Shown: positions 23,756 through 33,285 of the stretch, in pieces
Layout of the letters: the number at the start of each line of letters is the position of its first letter
Numbering within the stretch: position 1 is the first letter of the stretch
Source: CAYNVQ01 sp964400735
Lineage (GTDB): Bacteria; Acidobacteriota; Aminicenantia; Aminicenantales; Aminicenantaceae
Length of the DNA stretch: 64,000 nucleotides
Assembly: GCA_964400735.1 (NCBI GenBank)
Contig: CAYNVQ010000010.1
Span: 1-64,000, forward strand
Reading direction: 5' to 3'
The notes under the pieces: generated by a model
What the model was told of the DNA's origin: nothing
The model's input: only the letters and a program-made list of their open reading frames with translations
Databases searched by the model: none
Translations under genes and position numbers: made by a program

Positions 23756-24634
23756 CTATTCTTCCCATTTATATTTTTTAAACGCAGCGGGGATATGTAC
23801 CAAGTGACATTTCCCGCAGCTCTCCATCCCGATAGCCATCATCATTTCCTGTATTTGTTCCAGATTAAGGGAAGAAGAATCCCTCAAAGCCTGACCTAGT
23901 TTATCGACCACAGCTTGAACGCTTTCATCAACATAATATTTTCTTTCGCTCGTGCCGTGACAGTCTCCACATGTATCTTTCAATGCCTGAAATCTAGCGT
24001 TGAATCCTTCAAACTGCTTTAAAGCATTCTCAACCTGACCCTCTTGAAGATTCACTCCAATACCTAAAAAGCTCGTATTTAAAAATTGTTTGAATGCAGG
24101 GAATTTCACTTCCTCATTGGTCAAAGGATCTGTAGTTTCTACTTTACGGAAATCCATCCAATAGTATTTTTGCTGAACTTCGGCCATGGTTTCTATATGA
24201 CAGTCCATGCATACTTTGCCCAGCTCAGTAAAGGCGGCCATCACCTTTTCTTGTTCACCGCTCTGCAAGGCACTCCCCAGTCCTTCGACGGGATTCAATG
24301 GATATTTGTTCTCCCATTCAGGCGCTAGTTTTGCCATTTCTCCATACTTTATCTTGAAATTTTCAAAATTGGCTTTGACATTTTCCATATCATTCTCAAA
24401 CAGATCAACAAGAATTCCTACCATTGGGATTTCCATTTCCATCATCCTGAGTTGATAGGTTGAGTGTTCTGTATTGGGAGGATACATAGCATCCAGCACA
24501 CTCGGGGGTGGAGCTACGTTTTCCTTCAGTGCTGAAATCTCCTTTTTGAGATTCTCGATTTCTTCAGCTTGTTTGTCTGTACAACCGATAACAATCAGAA
24601 CAATAACCAATGATAAAAAGGCTATTTTTTTCAT
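23756..24634 (-). CDS. Lipoprotein triheme c-type cytochrome
   Basis: A signal peptide with a lipobox (LIVIGC) is followed by a coiled-coil stretch (AEEIENLKKEISALKE) and a helical domain with three heme-binding CxxCH motifs: CMDCH, CGDCH and, near the end, CGKCH. I choose the ATG at 24634 because GGAGGG lies just before it; an upstream ATG would add five residues. The protein should be anchored in the outer leaflet of the inner membrane or in the outer membrane, and carry electrons. It heads a minus-strand run with the 4Fe-4S protein and flavin reductase, suggesting one electron-transfer unit. Confidence 0.88.
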   Translation of the reverse strand: MKKIAFLSLVIVLIVIGCTDKQAEEIENLKKEISALKENVAPPPSVLDAMYPPNTEHSTYQLRMMEMEIPMVGILVDLFENDMENVKANFENFKIKYGEMAKLAPEWENKYPLNPVEGLGSALQSGEQEKVMAAFTELGKVCMDCHIETMAEVQQKYYWMDFRKVETTDPLTNEEVKFPAFKQFLNTSFLGIGVNLQEGQVENALKQFEGFNARFQALKDTCGDCHGTSERKYYVDESVQAVVDKLGQALRDSSSLNLEQIQEMMMAIGMESCGKCHLVHIPAAFKKYKWEE

Positions 24635-24885
24635 TTTTCCCTCCATCATTTATTGAGGCTGAACATATCGCTAATGCGCGATTGAGAATGTATGTTTAGC
24701 AAGAGATCGCCACAATACAGAATTATTTTTTGTTAGGCTGTTGATGCTTTATCCCCGTTAGAACATTTTATTATCTATTGAATTTATATATTTAATTATT
24801 ACTATTGATAATATAGATTTAATCTATTAAATAAATTAATATTTGTCAAGGCATTATCTGCTCTGTTGCGAAAAGCGGGGTACAA

Positions 24886-25073
24886 GACTTTTCCCCACGC
24901 GCCACAAGTGTGACAAAAATTGCTGAAATTAGGGTATTAGGATTGAAAGGAAGATTAAAGGCAAGTCGCTGAAACCCAAATATTATTTATACTTCTGATG
25001 AAATCAATACCTTGGAAATTCCCCTCATCTTTGCTTTGTGAACGCCGCGCTCTCCCAACTGAGCTAACCGATC
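24886..25073. repeat. Dispersed repeat, copy E, ending in a mutated tRNA 5' half
   Basis: Same body as the others (CCCCACGCGCCACAAGTGTGAC, GGATTGAAAGGAAGATTA, GCAAGTCGCTGA), with the tRNA half at 25036-25073. Here the acceptor reads GATCGGT instead of GGGCGGT and the loop TTCACAA instead of TTCGCAA, so this copy is older or less constrained. Confidence 0.75.
25036..25073 (-). pseudogene. tRNA 5' half, mutated
   Basis: Aligned to the other three halves over 38 nt with changes in the acceptor and anticodon loop. The D-arm TTAGCTCAGTTGGGAGAGC is intact. Confidence 0.65.
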
Positions 25074-25266
25074 ACTTTCTTTAGATCAATGCATTACAGA
25101 CCTTCTTCTGCCCTCTGAAATTTTTGCTCGCCCGAAGTACTTGTTTCTTGCTGACAATAAAGAACTTATGACACATTTGAATGAGCTGTTCTAGTCATGA
25201 CCCAAAATTGATGCACGCAAATTTTCACCAAATTTACCATTTTTAGAAGATTTTTTCTGCTGCTGT

Positions 25267-25375
25267 CAACTCGGCCAGTTCCCTCTCGGTATCTTCTTCT
25301 TCAGCTATACAAGGGTCAGGATTCTTCCAGAGGGAGAGGAATTTTTCGTAACGGTCAATAGCATTGTAGATTACA
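25267..25375 (-). pseudogene. Decayed TPR-type gene tail
   Basis: The minus strand reads NAIDRYEKFLSLWKNPDP, then CIAEEEDTERELAELTAAEK without an internal stop. It is the longest of the four relics and shows the helix AIDRYEKF typical of a final TPR. It lies just downstream of the leftward kinase gene but is not in continuity with it: that protein ends with its own FFPEKSMNKE. Confidence 0.5.
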
Positions 25376-25400
25376 GCATTTCTCTAATATATTTAATCCG

Positions 25401-27941
25401 TCATTCTTTATTCATGGATTTCTCTGGGAAAAACTTTTTTTTGAAAGCCTCATGTTTTGCTTTTGCTGGTTTTAAAATGCGTTCAAATTCCGGATCATCC
25501 CGCACAGGATCTAGGAAAGAATCGACAAGCATGAAAGGATAATTGAAAAATCCTCCATCGACAGCCCTTCGCAGAGTTCGAACACATCCCGCTTTATCGC
25601 CCAGCAAGGCATAGTTTTCTGCAAAATGATACCAGGCCTCTGCATCGGCGATATTAATTTGCTCAAATTTACGCACTGCTGTTAATCCCACTTCAATATT
25701 TCCTTCTATGAACGCCTTTAGTCCGGTTACCCAGAGAGCGACTAGTCCATCAGGCTCCATGTCAATAACGCGATCAAAATACTCAACCGCCTGTTTCCTG
25801 TTACCCTGTTGCAAAAGTGCTGCTCCTGCATGCCCAAGTATGAATGCACTCTCTTTATAAATTTTGGATGTTTCAACAGCTTTTTCATATTCTCTGGCAA
25901 ACCTATAGGTGATAATAATTGATCGGAATCCTGGATTCTTAGGATCAAGAGTTACAGCTTTTTCCATCTCCTCAATAGATTCACCCAGCATTCCGGCATA
26001 GCGATAAATGTAGCCGAGGGAAAAATGGGCATAGGCATTATTGGGATTAATTTCGATCATTCGTCTTGTGAGCTCCACTGCCTCCTCAATTCTGGCCGTA
26101 TCTGTATAGAGTATTGCTAAATAACCAAGTGCGCTAAGCAATTCATCATTCAGGGTCAATGCTTTAAGAAAATAATTTTCTGCCTTTTGTGTTTCTTCTG
26201 GATCGAGCAATCCATATTGTGCCAATCGATAAGTGCGGGTACCTAGCTCGCTATAGGTAGGAGCGAAGTTGGAATCTAATTCAATAGACTTTTTAAGCAT
26301 CTCTTTAGCGAGTTGGTCTCCTTCATTCGATAGCGGATAAGAAATGCTTCGCAGATAATATTCATAAGCCAGCGGATTCTGAGGAACATCCGTTTGAATT
26401 CGTCTTCGTTCATCCTGAAAAAATTGGGTCCTGAGACCATCGATCACTTTCTTTGTCACGATGTCCTGCAGCTCAAAGACGTTCTCATATCGAACTTCGA
26501 TAGGTTCTCGCCAGATCATTTCGTTAGAATGCACACTGACGAGTTCAATATTTAGACGAACGACATTGGCTTCTTGCAGATAGTGTCCCATTACAATGAA
26601 ATCAACCTTGAGGTTTTCCCCTGCGGTCAATACATCAACTTCTTGATTTTGATATTGACGGACAGCACTGGATGGCCGCACCAAAACATTCTTGACGTAG
26701 GCCAAAGCACCTGTGATCTGATCAGCGAGTGCAAATCCCAGGTAATCGTTTTGCGCATCGCTTTTTATATTCGCAAAAGGTAATACGGCAAGTTTTTGAA
26801 TCCCGGAGAGTGATGGTTTAGCAGGGAGTTTTTCACCTTCTTTTCTTGGTGACCAAGGGTGCCAGATAACGACTGCGATGACTGCAAGGGCGACAAACAG
26901 AGAAGGGATAAATAGCTTTTTTCGGATTAACGTTACCGCGAAAGTCTGACGCCTGGGTCGAATCTTTGTCCTAAGGGGAAGGCCATCCTCAATATTATGC
27001 AGATCATCGAGAAGTGCCTCTGCCGTCTGATATCTTCTCTCCCTCTCCTTCTCCATACAGATCAGGATCAAACGACTGAGGTTATCTGATATATCAGGAA
27101 TGAGTGTCTTGGGATCTTGAGGTAATTGGGCTTTATGCTTGAGTACTACACTGAGGGCGGTATCTCCTTTAAACGGAACACTGCCTGTCACCATCTCATA
27201 CAGAATCACACCCAACGCATAGATGTCTGACCGCTGATCTGCCTCTTCTCCCTCTGCCTGCTCAGGCGACATGTAATCAGGTGTTCCTATAATCACCCCA
27301 GACTGTGTGACTCCAGCAGCCTCGACCGAGCGAGCTATGCCAAAGTCCATGACCTTTATATCCCCATCTTTATCGATCATGATGTTCTGTGGCTTTAGAT
27401 CTCGGTGGACAACTCCCAACCGATGCGCCTCAACCAAGCCTCCGCATACCTGTTTGGCCAGCACAATCGCCTCCTCTTCTTTTATCCTCTCTTCCTTTCT
27501 GATGTAACTCTTTAAATCCTCTCCTTTCACGTACTCCATCGTGATGTATGGAGTTTCTTCCTCTTCATTGAGGTCGTACATCTTGCAGACATTCCTGTGG
27601 GCGATTTTACGGGCATACTTCAGCTCATTCTTGAATCGCTCGATCATTTCTTTATTAGCAGCTATTTCGGGTTTTAACACCTTCAAGGCCATCTCTTCAT
27701 CTAATTTTTTATCATTTACCTTATAGACCTCTCCCATTCCTCCTTTTCCCAGTTCTTCCAGAATTTCATATCTATTTGAAAAAATGGAGCCTACAGCCAA
27801 TCGTGTTATGGGTGTCTCGAGGGTCTTTGTCACTGGGGGAGAAACTTCTGCCTGTAAAGGTGTTAACTGGGTCCCACAATCGCCACAGAATAGTTTGGTG
27901 TCTGGATTATCGGCATTGCATTTTGGACACTTTGTGGCCAC
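25401..27941 (-). CDS. Zinc-ribbon Ser/Thr protein kinase with TPR sensor half
   Basis: An 846-residue transmembrane kinase. An N-terminal zinc ribbon has cysteines 5, 8, 19 and 22. The kinase domain at about 59-320 has the glycine loop GKGGMG (65-70), ATP lysine K87, HRDLKPQN (179-186) and DFG (199-201), all intact, so it should be active. One TM lies at about 343-360. Beyond it is a FlgO/adenylate-cyclase-linked domain (LAVLPFANIKSDAQNDYLG), then TPR repeats to the end. The start is GTG with AGAGGGG before it. The gene diverges from a second kinase of the same design at 28250. Confidence 0.93.
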   Translation of the reverse strand: MATKCPKCNADNPDTKLFCGDCGTQLTPLQAEVSPPVTKTLETPITRLAVGSIFSNRYEILEELGKGGMGEVYKVNDKKLDEEMALKVLKPEIAANKEMIERFKNELKYARKIAHRNVCKMYDLNEEEETPYITMEYVKGEDLKSYIRKEERIKEEEAIVLAKQVCGGLVEAHRLGVVHRDLKPQNIMIDKDGDIKVMDFGIARSVEAAGVTQSGVIIGTPDYMSPEQAEGEEADQRSDIYALGVILYEMVTGSVPFKGDTALSVVLKHKAQLPQDPKTLIPDISDNLSRLILICMEKERERRYQTAEALLDDLHNIEDGLPLRTKIRPRRQTFAVTLIRKKLFIPSLFVALAVIAVVIWHPWSPRKEGEKLPAKPSLSGIQKLAVLPFANIKSDAQNDYLGFALADQITGALAYVKNVLVRPSSAVRQYQNQEVDVLTAGENLKVDFIVMGHYLQEANVVRLNIELVSVHSNEMIWREPIEVRYENVFELQDIVTKKVIDGLRTQFFQDERRRIQTDVPQNPLAYEYYLRSISYPLSNEGDQLAKEMLKKSIELDSNFAPTYSELGTRTYRLAQYGLLDPEETQKAENYFLKALTLNDELLSALGYLAILYTDTARIEEAVELTRRMIEINPNNAYAHFSLGYIYRYAGMLGESIEEMEKAVTLDPKNPGFRSIIITYRFAREYEKAVETSKIYKESAFILGHAGAALLQQGNRKQAVEYFDRVIDMEPDGLVALWVTGLKAFIEGNIEVGLTAVRKFEQINIADAEAWYHFAENYALLGDKAGCVRTLRRAVDGGFFNYPFMLVDSFLDPVRDDPEFERILKPAKAKHEAFKKKFFPEKSMNKE

Positions 27942-28249
27942 TTTTCCCCTCTAAAGAGTATTATAAAGATATTTATTAATAGGCGAGGTGTCAAATTCAA
28001 AATGAATATAGCGCTTATTAATTAAATCTGACTTTACGCCCGAAGTCAACCCAAACGTTGGTAATTTCAGCTCGGTCAAAAAAGCTTTCGTCTGTCCACT
28101 GAGAACGACTTAAGAAGATTTTTTCGAGTCCCGCAACATCCTTCCCAACAACATATCGATGGATTATGAGAAAAGAGACATTTGACCATAACCTTGTTGA
28201 CTATTGCTCCTTGAATTGATATTTTTTTACTGTCTTGGGGATCAGACAT
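27942..28249. promoter_or_regulatory. Divergent promoter region of two kinase genes
   Basis: These 308 bp separate the two kinase genes. No clear sigma-70 pair was found by eye. Any shared regulation would have to act here. Confidence 0.35.
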
Positions 28250-30721
28250 ATGAAGTGTCCCAAATGCCACTCCGAAAATGCCGAAGGCTCTAGGTTCTGC
28301 AGTTCCTGCGCCGCCCCACTCGCAGCTGCAGAAGAAGCCCATCCCCCTTTCACAAAAACACTCGAGACTCCTGTGGAAAAGCTCACCCGGGGCACTCTGT
28401 TCGCTGACCGGTACGAGATTATCGAAGAGCTGGGCAGAGGGGGAATGGGCACTGTCTACCGGGCAGAAGACCAAAAAGCAAAAGAAGAAATCGCCATCAA
28501 GTTGATCAAGCCCGAAATCTCTGCCCAAAAAAAGACGATCGAAAGATTCCGGAATGAACTGAGGACAGCCCGAAAAATAAGGCATAAAAATATCTGCGGA
28601 ATGTATGACCTTGGTGAGGAACACGGATCGTTCTACATCACTATGGAATACATACCAGGAGAAGATTTGAGAAGCTTCATCCGGCGCTCCAAAAGACTTT
28701 CCATCCCCACCGCCCTGGCCATTGCCAGGCAGGTTAGCGAAGGATTATCCGAGGCACACCGTCAAGGTGTGATCCATCGGGACTTGAAGCCATCCAATAT
28801 CATGATCGACAGGGAAGGCAATGCCAGGATAATGGATTTCGGGATAGCACGGACATTGAAAGCGCAGGGGGTGACCGGCGAAGGTGTGGTGATCGGGACG
28901 CCCGAATACATGCCACCCGAACAAGCGGAAGCCAAGGATGTCGACGAGCGTTGCGACATTTACTCACTCGGCGTGATCCTCTACGAAATGCTCACCGGGC
29001 AGCTCCCGTTTGTGGGCGATACCCCGCTCAGCATCGCCATGAAGCATAAGAGCGAAACTCCTGAGGATCCCAAGATACACAATGCTCAGATCCCGGATGA
29101 CTTGAGCCTCCTCATCCTCAAGTGCTTGGAAAAGGACAAGGACAAGCGCTATCGAAATGCAGACGAACTGCGGGCGGCGCTTGAAAACATCAAGAAAGGC
29201 ATCCCGACCGCCGTCGAAGAAAAAGTCGAAAAAAAGCCTGTGACATCGAAAGAAATAACCGTCACGTTTGCGCCGAAAAAGCTCTTGTTGCCGGCGTTGG
29301 TCGCAGCGGCTTTGATTATCACAGCGATCGTGATCTGGCAGTTACTGCCTGAAAGGGAAGAGTTACCTCCTGAATCTGTACGGCCCTCCATAGCCGTTCT
29401 TCCCTTCGAGGATTTGAGCCCCGGAAGGGACCAAGAATTCCTGTGTGACGGTTTTTCGGAATCCCTCATCAATGCATTGACCAAGATCGAGGGATTGCGG
29501 ATACCAGCACGGACCTCTTCTTTTTCATTCAAAGGCAAAGATCAAAGTCTAAAGGAGATAGGCGAAAGATTGAATGTCGCTACTGTGCTCGAAGGAAGCG
29601 TTCAGAGAGCCGCGGATGAACTGAGGATCACGGTCAAGCTGATCAACGTTTCAGACGAGTCCGTCCAATGGTCGGAGCAGTACAGCCGGAATCTGGACGA
29701 TGTATTCACAATCCAGGACGAGATCACGCTCAAAGTGGTGGAAGAGCTGAAAGTCAAACTCGCAGGAGAAGAAAGAGCAGAACTAACCAAACGCAACACG
29801 ACCAATGCAGAGGCCTATCAATTGTACCTGCAGGGAAGACATTTCCGGTGGATAGAAACTAAGCCGAACCTCTTGAAAGCCAAAGATTACTTCGAACAGG
29901 CCATCGAAAAAGACCCGGATTACGCTTCCGCGTATGCAGGATTGGCTGATACGTATATGCTGTTGGGATTACTAGCGATGCTTCCGAGGGACGAGGCGGC
30001 ACAGAAAGCCAAGGATGCCGCACAGAAAGCCCTTGAGCTGGACGAAAATTCATCCGAGGTCCATACATCAATGGGCGTCATTATCGAAATCTTCGAATGG
30101 GACTGGGAGGGAGCCGAGCGGGAATTCAAACGCGCTATCGTTTTGCATCCCAATCACTTCGATGCTCACTATGAATATGGCGGTCTGTTGATGCGGTTAA
30201 AAAGGCTGGAAGAGGCCGAAGCGGAACTAAAAAAAGCTCTCCAAATCGACCCGCTATCTTCCCGTGCACATGATTTCCTTGGCATAAATTACGGGCTCAA
30301 AGGCGAGACCGATGAAGCGCAAGAACAGTACAAAAAAAGAGACGAGCTGAATCCTATCCCTCCTGAGACAGGAAGTGCGATCGAAAGGGCGCAAAAATTG
30401 ATCGACAGGGACGGAAGGTCGCCGCTGCGCTTATTTGTGCTCGGAGGGGCCTATCTCCAATCAGGGCAAGAGGCCGAGGCCTACAAGATCATCGATGAAC
30501 TAAAAAAAATGTTTGAAGAGAGCGATATCGGGAACACCGCCCTTTATTTAGCCCGGGCCTATGTCTATCTCGGTGATAAGGATCAGGCACTCGAGTGGCT
30601 CGAGAGAGCTTATGAGAGGCGCGATCCTCTCCTCATGGCGATAAACACATGGAGATCTTGGGATCCGATACGCCGGGATCCAAGGTTCAAGGCGATCCTG
30701 GCTAGTATGGGCTTAGAATAA
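28250..30721 (+). CDS. Zinc-ribbon Ser/Thr protein kinase with TPR sensor half
   Basis: An 823-residue kinase, built like its divergent neighbour. It has an N-terminal zinc ribbon (CPKC...FCSSC), a kinase domain with GRGGMG, HRDLKPSN and DFG motifs intact, a single TM (LLPALVAAALIITAIVIWQLL), a domain starting SIAVLPFEDLSPGRDQEFL, then TPR units (DYASAYAGLADTYMLLGL and so on). The ATG at 28250 follows GGGG by nine bases; an upstream TTG would add five residues. The gene is more G+C-rich than its partner, so the two are diverged paralogues and not a tandem duplication. Such kinases probably relay extracytoplasmic signals. Confidence 0.93.
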   Translation: MKCPKCHSENAEGSRFCSSCAAPLAAAEEAHPPFTKTLETPVEKLTRGTLFADRYEIIEELGRGGMGTVYRAEDQKAKEEIAIKLIKPEISAQKKTIERFRNELRTARKIRHKNICGMYDLGEEHGSFYITMEYIPGEDLRSFIRRSKRLSIPTALAIARQVSEGLSEAHRQGVIHRDLKPSNIMIDREGNARIMDFGIARTLKAQGVTGEGVVIGTPEYMPPEQAEAKDVDERCDIYSLGVILYEMLTGQLPFVGDTPLSIAMKHKSETPEDPKIHNAQIPDDLSLLILKCLEKDKDKRYRNADELRAALENIKKGIPTAVEEKVEKKPVTSKEITVTFAPKKLLLPALVAAALIITAIVIWQLLPEREELPPESVRPSIAVLPFEDLSPGRDQEFLCDGFSESLINALTKIEGLRIPARTSSFSFKGKDQSLKEIGERLNVATVLEGSVQRAADELRITVKLINVSDESVQWSEQYSRNLDDVFTIQDEITLKVVEELKVKLAGEERAELTKRNTTNAEAYQLYLQGRHFRWIETKPNLLKAKDYFEQAIEKDPDYASAYAGLADTYMLLGLLAMLPRDEAAQKAKDAAQKALELDENSSEVHTSMGVIIEIFEWDWEGAEREFKRAIVLHPNHFDAHYEYGGLLMRLKRLEEAEAELKKALQIDPLSSRAHDFLGINYGLKGETDEAQEQYKKRDELNPIPPETGSAIERAQKLIDRDGRSPLRLFVLGGAYLQSGQEAEAYKIIDELKKMFEESDIGNTALYLARAYVYLGDKDQALEWLERAYERRDPLLMAINTWRSWDPIRRDPRFKAILASMGLE

Positions 30722-30870
30722 CAATAAACTCACGAAATCGACACGAAAATCGTTGATGCCCACTCAATCGAGAGAGCCTTTGTCATCCCACGAAAAAAGC
30801 GCTCGTCGAAAGATTTTTCGAACAATCCGATCAGAAGATTACTGGCTGAGAGTGATAGCCAGAGGATGCG

Positions 30871-32103
30871 TCATTTGCATGGAAATCGATTATTGAAATC
30901 GTCGAGTGCTTCCCACAAGGCTCTAGCTGTTTTCTTTTCCGGCTTGGGAATGGGGTCGTTCACGTGCCCTCGCCAGCCATCCGGCCACATGGCCTCTATA
31001 TAGTCCTCTGCAGCCTCGATCTCAGGAATGCCAGTGGCATTATTGGTGTTGAGCTTGGCGGCAATAAGTTGGGCAAAAAGCATGGAATAGTTATTCCCTC
31101 GGGCACTCCAAAGAATGTCTTTCCCTTCTTCTTCAAGGACTAGCACACCGCAGATGGTTACTCCCCTATCGTCCCATAAGTGGTTCTTCCAGTATCCGAT
31201 CGTTTTGGTGCACAGACTCAGGGGGCCGACGCTCATGTCCCCGTATTGGTAGACAGAGTAAGGTAAACCATCGAGGTACATGGGATAACTCTCTATCGTT
31301 TCGGCCGTCATCTTGTCGATCACGAGAATCGAATCTGTCGGACTCGTAATCGACCCCACCAGATCACCGTAACCATTGGCCCTTATGGCCAGGCCAGTGA
31401 ACATTCCTTCACCCATTCCTACGTAATCAGCCCATACCACACCTGGATTTTCCGGCACGCTCAGCGTATAGATCCCACTAGGTGCTTCAGGAGGGCCTAT
31501 GCTGGTCCTTAGATAAAGAGTCCCCTCTGCTCCGAAAACGATATCAGCTCCTTCTACATCAGGACTCACGCTCGTCGCTTGGTTTACGATGGGACCAACT
31601 CTGATAGCCTGCAGATACGTCGATGAATGAGTATCGGTGTCTATCACCCACAATTCATCGTGAGGCGAGTTCCCGATATAGAGGATGCCTTCTTGAGAAA
31701 AGGCGGCTTGAGCGGTATTAAAATCCATCCCCAAAATAGGGCCAAGAATAGTGAAGGCAGATGATGCGATATTGTAAACACCAAGATGGTGATAGAAGGG
31801 CGAACCCACATCGGACTCGATACAGTAAATTTCCATCCCGTCAGGTGTACAGGCAAAAGCGATAACGGTATTAAAAGGTATCGCCCCAGGACCGTATCCC
31901 ACATCGGGCAAATGTGTCAATTCGGCATGCCCTGTCACTGAGTTCAGATTTACCTTGAAAAGTAAAGTCTGATTGTCAGAGTTAAGGCCGGTGTCCGAAA
32001 GATACAGCTCTTCCCCTGCACTTTGAGCCCGGACATCTTTAGCCTTTGCGGCAAACACAATAACCAGTAAAATTCCCAACCCAATACATAATCCTTTTTT
32101 CAT
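30871..32103 (-). CDS. Secreted protein with propeller-like region and C-terminal GYWKNH domain
   Basis: A 410-residue exported protein with signal peptide at 1-26 (ending VRAQS). The middle ~270 residues have beta-propeller-like repeats (EGILYIGNSPHDELWVIDTD, FGAEGTLYLRTS). The last ~115 residues start CTKTIGYWKNHLW and contain paired cysteines and FAQLIAAKLN. This GYWKNH module recurs at the ends of secreted bacterial proteins; its function is not established. A GGGGTG site precedes the ATG. A surface or periplasmic role is likely. Confidence 0.75.
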   Translation of the reverse strand: MKKGLCIGLGILLVIVFAAKAKDVRAQSAGEELYLSDTGLNSDNQTLLFKVNLNSVTGHAELTHLPDVGYGPGAIPFNTVIAFACTPDGMEIYCIESDVGSPFYHHLGVYNIASSAFTILGPILGMDFNTAQAAFSQEGILYIGNSPHDELWVIDTDTHSSTYLQAIRVGPIVNQATSVSPDVEGADIVFGAEGTLYLRTSIGPPEAPSGIYTLSVPENPGVVWADYVGMGEGMFTGLAIRANGYGDLVGSITSPTDSILVIDKMTAETIESYPMYLDGLPYSVYQYGDMSVGPLSLCTKTIGYWKNHLWDDRGVTICGVLVLEEEGKDILWSARGNNYSMLFAQLIAAKLNTNNATGIPEIEAAEDYIEAMWPDGWRGHVNDPIPKPEKKTARALWEALDDFNNRFPCK

Positions 32104-32398
32104 CCGTTCACCCCTTTTTTGTTACTTTTTGTGTCACATTTTTCTTTTTATCCAAGACATAAATCGGCTCTTCTTTTGTCAATCAAAGTGCTTTCTATTA
32201 CTTTAGTCGGCAGCCGAGTCACAGAGAGGAAAATAATCCATTTAAACTTGGGAATGACAAAGTCAGGGAAGGTCCGGGGATTTCACTCAAGGAGGAGCAA
32301 CGGAAATCTTTTCCATGGAAAAGGAATAAAAGCCGAACCGAAAAGCAGAACTAGTCCTTTATAGAATTCCTCTCGAAAAAAAGGAGTTTATCCATAAT

Positions 32399-32944
32399 TC
32401 AGAAACGGTAGCCTATCCCCATTCCTGCTTCTATTCCGCCGATATCAATTTCAAAATCAGCGGGCTTCACTTTGCAGTAGGAATAATTCAGATAAAGATC
32501 GATCAAAAAACCTCCGGTGATTCTCACATAGCTCCCTATCTTTCCCGTACAGCCTAATCCGCCCTCGCTCACATCACCCAGGGGATTTGACTCTTTGTAC
32601 CAGTAATAATTCAATCCCGCACCGGCATATAGATCAAAAATCCCTGTTGATAACTTGTATTTCAATCCCCCTCCTATTGGATATATCTCCAGCTCGGTCT
32701 CTTCTCTGGTAAATGTCAATTCCCCTTTTTTCGAGAAATAGCTTCCTCCAAACCACAGCTCAAAATTTCTCCAAATTCCAACACTTATCTCTCCGCCGAC
32801 CACCATACCCCCGCCATAAATGTCTTTAAAGGCTTTTTCTGAAGGATAGAAATAATGACCTTGCAGCTCGACGGTAATATCTGTTGCATAGACTATGACT
32901 GACAAAAAGATCACGGCTAGTATGATGAAAATTGTTTTTTTCAT
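32399..32944 (-). CDS. Small outer-membrane beta-barrel protein
   Basis: A 181-residue protein with signal peptide (1-20, ending VYA), alternating hydrophobic strands (FELWFGGSYFSKKG, FDLYAGAGLNYYWYK, YVRITGGFLIDLYLNYSYCK) and a terminal GIGYRF, the C-terminal aromatic typical of outer-membrane barrels. Eight strands are plausible for this length (OmpA/OmpW-like size). GAGGAG precedes the ATG. The substrate or partner is unknown. Confidence 0.75.
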   Translation of the reverse strand: MKKTIFIILAVIFLSVIVYATDITVELQGHYFYPSEKAFKDIYGGGMVVGGEISVGIWRNFELWFGGSYFSKKGELTFTREETELEIYPIGGGLKYKLSTGIFDLYAGAGLNYYWYKESNPLGDVSEGGLGCTGKIGSYVRITGGFLIDLYLNYSYCKVKPADFEIDIGGIEAGMGIGYRF

Positions 32945-33285
32945 TTTTGTCTCTCCTCATTTATTTGACTGTAATCTGAATATGGTCGCCTAGCCGTCTT
33001 TCATCATTCACCGCGCAGACGGCAGAGGTGCACACTTTACTCTTTTCAACTCTCCGATGCCAGCATTAAAAGTACTGGCGTTTAACTCAACCAGCAAATT
33101 CTGGCCTTTCCTTCTATATGATAGATCCTGTTTTTAGCAATATTCACCTCGTTAGGATTCGCCTGCCAGGTTAGAACATTGATGTATTCGGTCTGGGAGA
33201 GAAAATGCTTCTTATCTTATTCGGCAGGTGTCGACCTGCCATGACATTTTGTCGTAAAACATATATGATGAGTCAGGAACCGGCA
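32945..33285. other. Leader region of an ECF sigma gene, with a hairpin
   Basis: Apart from ordinary spacer it contains a perfect 7-bp inverted repeat GGCAGGT-GTCG-ACCTGCC at 33223-33240, 45 bp before the chosen sigma start. It could be an operator or an RNA hairpin in the leader. Confidence 0.45.

Larger units (their letters stand above)
24650..25400. other. 750-bp region with repeat copy E and a TPR tail
   Basis: A very AT-rich stretch (24750-24850) probably holds the cytochrome promoter. Repeat copy E (24886-25073) and a decayed TPR tail (25267-25375) follow. Confidence 0.6.
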
